Below are positions 1 to 10,300 of a stretch of DNA of 64,000 nucleotides, in pieces. The stretch is from Saprospiraceae bacterium (GTDB taxonomy: Bacteria > Bacteroidota > Bacteroidia > Chitinophagales > Saprospiraceae). The position numbers were made by a program, and so were the translations under genes. A model generated the notes under the pieces. The model saw only the letters and a list, made by a program, of their open reading frames with translations, did no database searches and had not been told where the DNA came from. Every line of letters begins with the position of its first letter. The first letter of the stretch is position 1. Location of the stretch: assembly GCA_016708265.1 (NCBI GenBank), contig JADJGA010000006.1:62001-126000 (forward strand). Direction: 5' to 3'.

Positions 1-834
1 GAATGGGGTTTTTCCGTATGTGAAATAAAAATTTGATATTTTAAAAATGGACTTTGAATTGGAATTTTTTTTAATTTAAATTTGGATTACGAATCGAATA
101 AATTATCACCTATTTTTTCACCGTGTAACCTTGTAATCATATTCTAATAATTGGTCATTTAACATTAATAATTTACCATTAACAATTGACAATTAACCAT
201 TAAAGATATATGATTTAAGATTCCTGATTTCATTTTACATTTGTATTACGGATCGTATAGATTATCACAGATCTTTTTCGCCCTGTAACCTTTCAACCCT
301 TCCCACCTTTCAACCTTTCAACCCTTCAACCTTTCACCCTTTTTCGTAATTCGTAATTGATCATTTTTTCACCCTGTTACCCTTCAACCTTTCTACCATT
401 TTCGTAATTCGTAATTTCCAATTCGTAATTAGACCCTACCACCTTCCAACCTTCCAACCCTCCTACCATTCTACCCTCCATCCCTTCCACCTTCAAAATT
501 TTTTCACACCCCAATCCCCCATATTTCACACCCCAAAAATGCTGCCTGACACTCCCGGAGACCAATTCCGCAATTTTGTCACTTTTTCGGATCACTTCAA
601 TTCTTAACTTCACCATAAAATCTGATGGAGCAGTTTAGTTTTTTTTCGATATTCTGATAAAGATCAGTTTTAGTTAAAATCAGTAAAGTTTAAAAAATGT
701 ATTAAATCTCATTCACTAAAAAAATCTCCTGCTTCAGAAAGTTTTTCCCTTGCTTCGTAAAAAAGTTGTGAGAGCGCATTGGAATAATACATAGTTTTAC
801 AAAAATATTTATTAAACAATTTAATATCGTAGTT
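1..834. repeat. Gene-free stretch of decayed, pyrimidine-rich repeats
   Basis: No convincing gene is seen here. The stretch is built from degenerate short repeats. A block around 86-135 (TACGAATCGAATAAATTATC, then a T run and CACCGTGTAACCTT) recurs in altered form around 247-295 (TACGGATCGTATAGATTATC, then TTTTTCGCCCTGTAACC), and its tail recurs again near 365-390. Between 290 and 490 the + strand is dominated by variants of CTTTCAACC and CTTCCAACC, interspersed with TTCGTAATT units (about 344-357 and 402-430). A 79-codon minus-strand frame at 377-616 is read through these repeats and looks spurious. Such sequence is typical of decaying intergenic DNA in Bacteroidota. The last 200 bases lead into the CsgG-like operon, but no clear promoter word was found. 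Confidence 0.6.
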
Positions 835-1728
835 ATGAAAAACATTAGTCTATTTATTAAAAGTAAGAATGTAATTTTATTATTAATTTCAATTATAATT
901 TCTTCAAATGTTTATTCTCAAAAAGTTAAGCCTCCTGTAGCAATATATGATTTTACTTATAATGCTGATCTGGCTTATCGGGAATATTTACCCTCTATTA
1001 AACAATTTGTAACTTCAGCATTTCAAAAAAGTAATAAGTTTACTATTTTGAATAGATCTAGTAAAGAAGCTTTAATTAAAGAATCTGAATTAACAAAAGG
1101 TGCAGATTATTTTTTGAATAAAGCAGTAAAAGATGGTAAAAAAATGGGGGCAAGATATCTTGTAACCGGAGAAGTTGACAGGATTGATTTAGAAAAAACT
1201 ACTTCTGGTGAAGGTATTGTCACTTATGGTGCTGGATTTTCATTTTTAATTAAAGTGATAGATCCTGAAACTAATGTGTTAATTGCAACTGAACAAATAA
1301 GTTCTTCTGTGGGAAGGGGGATGTTCAGTGCATTGAGTGCTGCATCTTCAACACCTGGAGCTGCTGTTGATGCAGCATTGAAAAAAATAGAAGATAAGAT
1401 AGAAAAATTTATTTATAAAAGTTTTGGAGCAACAGATATAAAAGTAATTGAAATAATAGCCCAAAAAGGAATAAAAATTGAAAAAGTATTAATTTCTGCA
1501 GGATCAGGATCCGGATTAAAGAAAGGTACAAAATTGGAGATATTTACTCCTACTGAAACAATAGTGAATGGCAAAAAGGAAACAAGGAAAAAGTATTTGG
1601 GAGACATGAAAGTTGAACGCATTGAAGACGAGAATTTCTCAGTTTGTGAAATTGTGAAAGGCGGAGATGTAGTGAAGGAGCATTATGACAAGGGTTTGCC
1701 AATAATGGCTAAACAAGAGATAAAGTAA
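835..1728 (+). CDS. CsgG-like secreted or outer-membrane-associated protein
   Basis: The 297-residue product begins with a signal peptide (about residues 1-28, ending VYS before Q). A CsgG-type alpha/beta domain follows: an early strand PPVAIYDF, a helix, a strand with FTILNRS, and then the family-like GARYLVTGEVDRID and a strand ending in a VIDPETN turn. CsgG-family proteins form the outer-membrane pore for curli export or act as periplasmic relatives of it. This one has no lipobox cysteine, unlike E. coli CsgG, so it may be a soluble relative. The last 90 residues form a separate beta-rich domain with GSGSGLKKG. It heads a close-packed set of four envelope genes (the next starts 6 bases downstream). 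The family call is by motif only; a pore function is not shown. Confidence 0.65.
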   Translation: MKNISLFIKSKNVILLLISIIISSNVYSQKVKPPVAIYDFTYNADLAYREYLPSIKQFVTSAFQKSNKFTILNRSSKEALIKESELTKGADYFLNKAVKDGKKMGARYLVTGEVDRIDLEKTTSGEGIVTYGAGFSFLIKVIDPETNVLIATEQISSSVGRGMFSALSAASSTPGAAVDAALKKIEDKIEKFIYKSFGATDIKVIEIIAQKGIKIEKVLISAGSGSGLKKGTKLEIFTPTETIVNGKKETRKKYLGDMKVERIEDENFSVCEIVKGGDVVKEHYDKGLPIMAKQEIK

Positions 1729-1734
1729 AAGAAT

Positions 1735-2142
1735 ATGAAAAATCTATATCTGTTTTTATTTATTATTTTAATTCTCAATTCTTGTGTTTCTTCAAAAAAT
1801 ACCCATAATACTGGAATTGATAATGGTAAAAATTCAAACTATTTAGTGACAGGTTTTAATATCCCGGATGAAATAATCCATATACCTGTGGTAAATAGCG
1901 AATTTGATGCAATTAAAGCACTTTTGATGACAGGATTTCCCGGCACCAAACAATCAGATCCGGTAATTCCGGTTGAGAAGCAGAATGATTTTTTAGTTTC
2001 AAAGTTTTATAAGGAACTTCAAAATGGTTATTCAAGGTATAGAAATCCCCAATTTGATAAAAACAATTTTATTGCCGTAAATTTAAATCTTCTAAGAAAG
2101 GATTTAGAATATAACAAATTTATAAATAATTTTGGCTTATGA
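1735..2142 (+). CDS. Putative lipoprotein of unknown function
   Basis: The 135-residue product has a short hydrophobic leader ending in a lipobox (LILNSC, Cys17), so it should be a lipid-anchored envelope protein. The rest has no recognised domain. A stretch around residues 50-60 reads HIPVVNSEFDAIKALLMTGF. The gene starts 6 bases after the CsgG-like gene. It overlaps the next gene by the four bases ATGA (2139-2142), a sign of translational coupling. In curli systems CsgG works with small periplasmic partners, so a partner role is possible, but this is inference from position only. Confidence 0.6.
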   Translation: MKNLYLFLFIILILNSCVSSKNTHNTGIDNGKNSNYLVTGFNIPDEIIHIPVVNSEFDAIKALLMTGFPGTKQSDPVIPVEKQNDFLVSKFYKELQNGYSRYRNPQFDKNNFIAVNLNLLRKDLEYNKFINNFGL

Positions 2143-2978
2143 GATACATTATATTTATAGCGATTTTTCTGATAAGTTTTGAATCCTTTTCACAGGAAAA
2201 TTTAACTAATATCCAACCAACAATTATGGTTGTTCCTTTTAAAAAGCAAGATCAGAAATTTATTACAGAAATCGAGAATAACAGAAATTACAGAGTGGCT
2301 ATTGCTAAAATTGATGAATATTTTCTTTCAAGAAATTTCAGGACAATTGATTTTGTGTCGAAATATCAACTTGTGGTACAAGACAAGATGCTGGCAGAAG
2401 GTTCACCTGTTTCAATTGAACAAAATATCGCAATGAATAATAATGCAGATATTATAGTTTATTTTGATATAGCTTACGTCAGGGACAAGGATGATAGGTA
2501 TGCTGATTTATATTTAAAAGCTGTTGATTCATATACGGCACAGGTTATGTCTTCAGCAGAAAGCAAATCTGAAACAGGCAACTTTGATGATCTTGCACTC
2601 TATATAAAAAGTGCTTTGGCAAATTGTGGCGATAATTTTTTAAATACATTACAAGAGCAATTTGAAGATATCAAAAAAAATGGCAGACCAATCAGACTAA
2701 ATATAGAGATCAGCAGTAAATCAGTCCTGACCATGGATGATATATCTGAAAAGTTGGAAGATGTAATCTATGAACTGTCATATAAAAACTATTTCAATTG
2801 TCCGGTTTTAATACCCAAAAGATATAGTTGTGATGATGTCAGAATACCATTATATAAAGATGGAAAAAGATATAATTCAAAACAGTTTGTTAGAGAGTTT
2901 AAAGAGAAATTGAGCACTGTAGTAAGTGAAATGAAATCGAATATAGTTGGAAATAACGTTCATTTGACAATCAAGTAA
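2139..2978 (+). CDS. Secreted protein of unknown function, possibly DUF6175-like
   Basis: This 279-residue protein has a signal peptide (about 1-18, ending FESFS before Q) and then a strand TIMVVPFKK. That strand resembles the first strand of TolB/CsgG-type N-terminal domains, and it is followed by a FRTIDF strand and a NADIIVYFDI strand. The fold therefore looks related to the first gene of the cluster. The C-terminal third (about 180-279) is a second alpha/beta unit with a CDDVRIPLYKDGKRY segment. It may belong to the Bacteroidota family DUF6175, recalled without a search. Its start overlaps the stop of the lipoprotein gene (ATGA), which fixes the start and implies co-translation. Confidence 0.55.
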   Translation: MRYIIFIAIFLISFESFSQENLTNIQPTIMVVPFKKQDQKFITEIENNRNYRVAIAKIDEYFLSRNFRTIDFVSKYQLVVQDKMLAEGSPVSIEQNIAMNNNADIIVYFDIAYVRDKDDRYADLYLKAVDSYTAQVMSSAESKSETGNFDDLALYIKSALANCGDNFLNTLQEQFEDIKKNGRPIRLNIEISSKSVLTMDDISEKLEDVIYELSYKNYFNCPVLIPKRYSCDDVRIPLYKDGKRYNSKQFVREFKEKLSTVVSEMKSNIVGNNVHLTIK

Positions 2979-2988
2979 AGCTATAACA

Positions 2989-3513
2989 ATGAAAACAATT
3001 TTAAATTTTATACTTCTTTTATTTTTTTCAAATATCATGTTGTCACAGGAAGATTATCAGCTTTCAGATATCCAAAAAGCTGAAGTATTAAGCTATTTGG
3101 ATTTTTGGGAAATTGAAATGAATCAGAATGAACAGTTTGATGTTGGAATAAATGTAAAAAGTGAACAATTAATTACCGGAATTGATAATATATGGACTAT
3201 TGAAGCAAATATAGTAGTGTACGCTGTTACTATTGATTCTGCCAAAATAGTAAATGAAAACATTTCAGCAGTGCCAGTTAACCCTTTTCCAGATGGAAAT
3301 CAAACTTTTATTGGTTTTTTATCTTTTCTGCAGGGTAATAATATGTTGTATAAACCTCAAACTGTTAAAACCGAATCCCAAACGCGTACTAAATTATTCA
3401 AAAGGTCAATTTGTATTATTAGAGATTGCAAGGGGAGTGGAAATAGTAAAAGCATGGCAGTAAATTCACTAATTTCGAATATAGATAGTGAGTCAATTAT
3501 CTATAGTGAATAG
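2989..3513 (+). CDS. Secreted protein of unknown function
   Basis: The 174-residue product has a signal peptide (about 1-19, ending IMLS before Q) followed by an alpha/beta-looking body with no family I recognise. It begins 10 bases after the stop of the preceding gene and ends the CsgG-like run. A polar stretch near the C-terminus (RDCKGSGNSKSMAVNSL) contains one of the two closely spaced cysteines of the mature protein. Because the four genes are packed with gaps of 6, -4 and 10 bases and all are exported, they probably work together, but nothing in this protein shows how. Confidence 0.5.
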   Translation: MKTILNFILLLFFSNIMLSQEDYQLSDIQKAEVLSYLDFWEIEMNQNEQFDVGINVKSEQLITGIDNIWTIEANIVVYAVTIDSAKIVNENISAVPVNPFPDGNQTFIGFLSFLQGNNMLYKPQTVKTESQTRTKLFKRSICIIRDCKGSGNSKSMAVNSLISNIDSESIIYSE

Positions 3514-3642
3514 TATTAGCTTATTGAGTATTAGTTTTATTTTCAAAATATCAATAATTTTCTACATCTTAATATTAAAGGATGATTTGTCAATATGATC
3601 TAAATTTCATTGCATTATCATTAAACTATCCCAACAACTTAT

Positions 3643-4005
3643 ATGACCAGAATAGCCATACAATTACTTAAAGGAAATATAGCCATTCGGGATATTGAAG
3701 AAATTATTTATTTTCAGGCTGATGAAAATGTATGTTACGTATTTATGAAAGACGGTGAAAAGTTGATTTCAACACTGCCCTTGAATAAATATACGTCAAT
3801 CCTGGAAAATGATCACCATTTTTTCTCAATAAACCGAAGTCTGCTTTTCAATCTCAGTTATTTATCCGAATTCAATAATGTCGATATGGAAATCAAGATG
3901 ACAAATGGCGTAGTTCTGTCGGTATCGAGAAGGGGAGCAAAAAAATTGAAGGAAATTTTATCTGATTCGGTACTTTTTCAGAAGAATTCGACAACTTCTG
4001 AATGA
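3643..4005 (+). CDS. Orphan LytTR-domain DNA-binding regulator
   Basis: The 120-residue protein is almost entirely a LytTR DNA-binding domain. It opens with IRDIEEIIYFQADENVCYV, continues with a strand of the T-LPLNKY type, then FFSINRSLLFNLSYL (the usual F-x-R-x-H-R-S-x-L-x-N core, with Asn in place of the His), and ends with G-V-V-L-S-V-S-R-R and a final helix. There is no receiver domain, so it cannot be a classical two-component response regulator. Such single-domain LytTR proteins act as simple transcription factors or partner with membrane inhibitors. It lies between the CsgG-like cluster and the giant adhesin gene, so either could be its target. No histidine kinase is in the window. 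Confidence 0.8.
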   Translation: MTRIAIQLLKGNIAIRDIEEIIYFQADENVCYVFMKDGEKLISTLPLNKYTSILENDHHFFSINRSLLFNLSYLSEFNNVDMEIKMTNGVVLSVSRRGAKKLKEILSDSVLFQKNSTTSE

Positions 4006-4120
4006 TATGATTTTTATATTGAAGAAAAATATATATCCAAATAAAAGTAAAACAGCCATTAATTCGAAAAGTCAACCAATAAAAATATTGAAATGAATTA
4101 GAAAATTTAATAATATATTC

Positions 4121-4149
4121 TTGGAAGTTGAATTAATTAAATACCTTTG
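4121..4149 (+). promoter_or_regulatory. Bacteroidota-type promoter for the giant secreted protein
   Basis: TTG at 4121-4123 and TACCTTTG at 4142-4149 match the TTG-N(19-21)-TAnnTTTG pattern, with an 18-base spacer. Transcription would begin near 4154 and leave a leader of about 150 bases before the start codon at 4304. The leader holds the alternative hairpins described separately. Confidence 0.55.
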
Positions 4150-4222
4150 TTAGTTGAATTAGGGTGATTATTAACAACATAGTATTTCAGAATACTAACA
4201 ACTTATTTTAGAATTTAACAAA

Positions 4223-4295
4223 TAACCAAACCTGTGAATTCTCATCTTTCATGATGTCATGGTTTTGGTTATGGATTTTTTTGATTAACCAAAAC
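4223..4295 (+). promoter_or_regulatory. Leader with two mutually exclusive hairpins before the giant gene
   Basis: The segment GTTTTGGTTA (4262-4271) is perfectly complementary to TAACCAAAAC (4286-4295), giving a 10-bp stem with a 14-base loop that ends 8 bases before the ATG at 4304. The same segment, extended to GGTTTTGGTTA (4261-4271), also pairs with TAACCAAACC (4223-4232) with one bulge. Both stems cannot form at once. The downstream stem would crowd the ribosome entry site and the upstream one would free it. No U run follows, so translational control fits better than attenuation. The regulatory role is inference. Confidence 0.45.
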
Positions 4296-4303
4296 TTTGA
4301 GAC

Positions 4304-7300
4304 ATGAAATGGAAATATTCATTCTATAGCGTTTTCTTCGTAATATATTCATTATTAGCATCAAACAAAGGAGTCTCTCAGATACCTAATGGTACTTGTG
4401 ATTGTCCTTATCCAATTATTTTTGTACATGGTTGGGGTGGTGATGGGGCAACTTGGTATAACTTTTCCGATCAACTTAAATCAATTTGGGGTGATAATAT
4501 ATCATCTGGAGGAATATTTGAAGCAAACCTTAATGTAATTGAGGATTATACAAAAGTTCGTGGACAAAATAATGAATTTGAAACTGTTAATTATGTTGAT
4601 GATGATGTGAAACTTCATTATCAAAATCCTTTCAATATAACGTTACAAGATAAATGTATTTATGCCATTAATTTTAACGTACAAAATTATAGTGATGATA
4701 GTGATAGTAACCAATCCTCACCATATAAACAAGGTTATGCTTTAGGTAAAATGATAAAAAAAGTTATCCAAGTTACAGGTAAAGAAAAGGTTATTTTGGT
4801 AGGACATTCAATGGGTGGTATATGTATAAGAGAATATTTGCAACGAAAAGAAAGTGAAGAACATATTTGGTGGGCATTCCCAAATGAACAAAATACTGGG
4901 CATAGAGTGGCACGTGTTCTAACAGTAGGTACTCCGCATTTAGGGTCAAATCTTGGTCAAGGTATAGATAACATAAATGTGGGACTTGATTTACATTCTG
5001 AAGCAGTAAGAGATTTGAGAACATATTATACTAAAGGAATACCTCCGCTATATATAGATTATTTAAAAAATCCTTATCTATTTTCGGGTTTTGAAACCAA
5101 TATAGAACTTTTTGATGGGGGGATATTCTCATTTTACAATTATGATGTAAATTGTGATGGAACTGAAAATAACTTTATTGATGGAATAAATAATAGTCTC
5201 AATACATTATTAAATGATATTTATCCAGGATTTGCTTTTGAATGGTTCCCACCAAACTCAAGTTACAGATTTCCTGGCACACAAGATAATCAAACTATTC
5301 CCCTTCCTAATGATATCAAATATACTTATTATGTTGGCAATACTAATCACATACCGCTATTAGCATGCAATGTTACTTATGGATCTGGTGGAGATGGTGT
5401 AGTGGATGATCAAAATCAATGGCTATATGTCGGAGGAAATGGTAATACTTGTGATTTTCTCGATGGGAATAGCAAACCTAGGCCATTCCTTGAGAGAGAT
5501 TATTTTTTAGCAGATAGACTGACAAGTGAGAATTTAGTTATACATTCACAAAAGTCACCTAAAGAGATTGATGATTATAATTTTGTAGTTAAAGGAATAG
5601 ACGAACCCGACTTTCCATATTTTGCTTACGAAATAGAACCTACAAAATGGTATGCCGGAGTTCCACAAATTAGAGCTGATATCGTAGCTGAAAATAGTAA
5701 TGTAATAATGTATAGTGGAGGGATAACAACAAACGATAGGAAAGTTGATGGAGATTGGTATTACTTTGAACTGGATAAGAATTACGACAATTTAAAAATT
5801 CAATTGAAACCTTCAACTGGAATTGAAGCACGTGTGGATTTTTTTAATAGTACTGAAGTTGATCTTTTTTCAAATGATTATTCAAATATTTCATCAAATA
5901 TAAAAAACAGTGAAGGAATAATTGAAATAAACACTTGTGCTTTAAATTCAGGAAAATACTATATAAGAATTTCGCATAATTTACATTCAACTACACAAGC
6001 TTTGACAGCATGGAAAAATCCTTATAAATTTCATGTTTTGCCTCAAGAGCAGAGTTTCGTAAGCTATGAGGTTGATTGTTCAATTGGTAATGAAACTGCA
6101 TATACAACATTTAAATATAAAGCTGTTACTGGCCACTCTTATTCAGCAACATTATCATATGTCTCGGATCCCACCCAGCAATTACTATTTGAAAATATGG
6201 CTGAGGGGCATGAGGTAACTTTTAGTTTTCCAATTGAATTAATGATAGATGATGATGTTTTATTAACAGTCACAGATCTTTTAACGCAATGTTCGACAAA
6301 TGATATTTTTAAAATTTCTGATTGTGATAATTATGTTGGGGATTGTACAGTTAATGATCTGCATTATGTAGAGAATTCATTAGATTGTGAAGATGGGACA
6401 TTTGAAATATTTTTTTCTGGGCAATCAGGGCATGAATTTAATATTTATTTAAATAACGAATTTGTTACTAGTACAGTTTCGAATTTAAAAACTAAATTAG
6501 ATTTTGCTTACATTACACAACCTTCAGTTGTTGTTTCAGTTAAGGAGTTTAAAGATAACATTGAAGTCTGTAGTGAAAGTATAAATGTTGATATTAGCAT
6601 ATGTACAAATGTTGGTAATACAGGTAACAGTTGTGGAATAGATGGTAATGGTATTTATCACTTATTTTGGCCTTTTAATGCTGGAAATAATACTGGGGAC
6701 TTTGGAACAACCAATACTCATGGAGTATATTGTCACCAAGGATCAGATTATTACTCTTTAGATTATATAAAAACCGGAGGAATATGTAATGAATTTTTTT
6801 ACTCCCCATTAACTGGTACTGTCATTGATGTTTATAATTCCTGTGCTGTATCTGAAGATTGTACTTCAAATGGTGGCTGTGGTATAGGAAATCATCCTTT
6901 TGGCAACCAAATTGTAATAAAATCTTACTATACAAATCATGCTTTTAGAATAGCTCATTTGAATGATATTTTTGTAAATGAAGGAGATGCAGTATTCCCT
7001 GGTACTCTTTTAGGTCAAATTGGAAATTCAGGCAATTCCTATGGAGCTCATGCTCATGTTACAATGTACAAAAATTTGGATCAAATTACTTCGAACGGTA
7101 ATACATTGCTTTATTGTTTAGAAAATTCAATTATACCTCCTGATGTTGATTGTGATGATCCTATTGACCCACCCAATGAATTTGCGCAGGAATTTAATTT
7201 CGATTGTAATGCTTATGATGTTGAAATAAATTCATTTAGTTCTCAAGGTCAATGTATGACACCAGGAACTAGTTTTGATTTATCATTTACAGAAGTAAGT

Positions 7301-10300
7301 ACAGCAACTCGATACTTTATTGAGTATTGTAATGCTGATGATATTACTGATTGCAAGTTTATCGATGAAGTAAGTATGGAAAACACAAGTTTATTAAAAA
7401 ATAGTTTTATATATACTTGGAATAATATCCCAAATGAACCAGGAGAATATTTTCTAAAGATTTATGACCCAGATAATACAGTAAATAAAGCACTTAGTAG
7501 TTTTAGTTTTTCAATAGATGAAAACTGTAATAATCAGTTTTGTGGAGATGTTCCTCAAATAGATATTGCGACTTTGCCAACGGAAACTGATATTATTCTA
7601 AACTTGACTCCAATAAATGGGATGTCACATTATAGATTTCAGGTTAAATACACAAATTCAGAAAACTGGTTAAATCCAATTAACTATTTTAATAATACTA
7701 TGGAATGGCTTGATGCATCTCCTTGTACCGGTTATGATTTTAGGGTAGCTGCAGTGTGTGAAGATGGTACATTTTCTGATTGGAGCGATGTTTTAACTGT
7801 TGTAACCCTAGGATGTACAGATGGAACAGGAGGTGGATCTAATGATACATCGGCCAGTTTAGGTGGAGATTGTCCAGGAAATAATGATGATGATGAAGAT
7901 CCAGTGTTTTTAAATTGCCCAACAAATCCATATGAATTTAGCACTGATCCTGATAATTGTTCTGCTTATGTAAATTGGTCTATTCCTGTTGCAGTTGATA
8001 ATTGCGCAGTTACTGTTTCACATGTTTCAGGTCCACAACAAGGATCTGAAGTCCCTCAAGGAACCTATACAGTTACTTATGTAGCAGAAGATATGAATGG
8101 TAATTCTGCCTTTTGTTCTTTTAATATCATAGTTCATGACACTCAATTACCTTATATCAATTGTCCTCAGGATGTTTGGGTAGATACAGATCCTGGGGTA
8201 TGTGAAGCAGCAGTAGATAATATTGCTCCTGAATTTGCTTTTGATAATTGCAATCTTTCTGTTAGTTGGGCTGCAAATGGAGCAGCTCCTTCCAGTGGAT
8301 CAGACGATGCCAGTGGTACAGTTTTTCCAATAGGAACTACAACTCTGACTTATACCATTTCAGAATTATCAAATCCTGATGGTAACAGATCAGCGTCATG
8401 TGAAGTGCTTATAACAGTCATCGATACTGAAAATCCAATAATAACTTGTCCTGCTGATGTCCTGATTGGAACCAGTTTGGGTGGAGTAGGTGATTGCCAG
8501 ACTGAGTTTACCTGGAATCATCCAGACCCCAGTGACAATTGTGGTGTTTCTATTTATACTATTACATTCAATTATCCTGATGGCAGTTCTGAGGGTCCTA
8601 TTGATATTTTAGGAAGTGCCGGAGCAGCTACCAGTCATATTTTTGGTCTGGGAACAACGAGTATTATGTATCACGCAGAAGATGAAGCTGGTAATTTTGT
8701 TGATTGTACTTGGACTGTTGCTGTGATAGACGACGAGCCGCCTGTGATCTACTGTGATCAGGTATTTGCTACCAATACATATCAACTCGAAGATCCATTA
8801 ACAATAAAGCCTCTTGATACATCCATCGCAGTGATCAATGTAATTCCATCTATGACTATTACAGATTTTAATGTTTTAAATCTGGAAGGAACTCATCATT
8901 CGATGGGGGCTTTAAAAATCACACTAACCAGTCCAGCGGGTACTGAGATAGTATTATTTGATGGCTTATGCCCGGGAACGGAAGATTTTGATATAGCATT
9001 TGATGATGAGGTGAGTGATAATGTATCCTTAGCTCCATGTTCTCCTTTAGGTAATGGGGGAATATTTATTCCACAGGAAGTTTTATCTGCTTTTAATGGT
9101 GAGAACAGCCATGGATTATGGACATTTACAGTAATAAATAATACTGCCGGTTCATGTGGATCAATTGATAGTATCGAAATTGAGATTATCGGTAATGATA
9201 TAGGAACGGAATATAACAGATTGCAGGTAGTTGCTGACCCTGTTTCATGCTCATATATTATGAATGGTACAGATTTTGATCCTCCATTTAACGATAATTG
9301 CAGTGACCCTTATATCAGACACGACTTTATTTTTGGTCCTTTTGACAATACTCTTCAGGGATCTGAATTCCAGCTAGGAGAGAATTTTGTCACCTGGATA
9401 GCGTATGATCAGGCCGGAAATTCTGATACATGTGTGGTAATAATCGATGTATTGGATATAGAAAAACCTCATTTCATTAATTGTCCTACACTTGATTATG
9501 TGCAGGATGCACAACCTGGTATTTGCGGTGCTTACATTACTTTCTCACAACCTATTGCTGTGGATAACTGCAACGAAGTGACAGTCACTAAAACAGACTC
9601 AACAGGCCTGATTAGTGGAAACGTATTTCCCGTTGGACTTTCAATACTTGAATTTGAAGCTAAGGATCCCTCCAATAATATTTCGGTTTGCTCCTTGCGT
9701 ATAATAGTCAATGACACTCAGTTGCCTCATTTTGACTGCCCTGGTGATGTGCTGGAAAATACAGATCCCGGCAAATGTGGAGCAAAAGTATTTCAAATAG
9801 GGCCTACTCTGATTTCAGATAATTGTACAGATAATGTTTCGGTGGTCTGGCAAACCGAATGGCCTTCAGGATCAGGTGAAATAGTGAATGGCGGAGTAGT
9901 AAATGCCAGTGGCGAGATGTTTTATAAAGACACCAGCACTGTTACTTACAGGCTTGCAGACCAGCCCCTGGTGCTGATCACTGAAGTAACACATGCTATC
10001 GATACCACCAATGGTGGAATGCATCCGTCACCTTATACCGTGATCACAAATGATGATTACCTCGAGATTGCCAATATCGGACCGGTCACTATGAATCTGA
10101 GCGGACTCCAGATTGAAAGGATATCAGGTACTGAATCTGATATATTTACTGTACCGGACAATACTATAATGCCGGTAGGTAAGACCATGGTGATTCATTT
10201 CGGTAACGGTACCGATGATGTGTCAAACCTGTTTTTCAATGTTCCTTGTGCTCAGGATTGGGGCACAGGCGTTCCTTCAGCATATATCATGAGTTTCAAA

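Noticed and set aside
377..616. 79-codon minus-strand frame in the first intergenic stretch
   Set aside because: It is read through CTTTCAACC and CGTAATT repeats, has low-complexity Gly/Glu-rich translation and no family signs.
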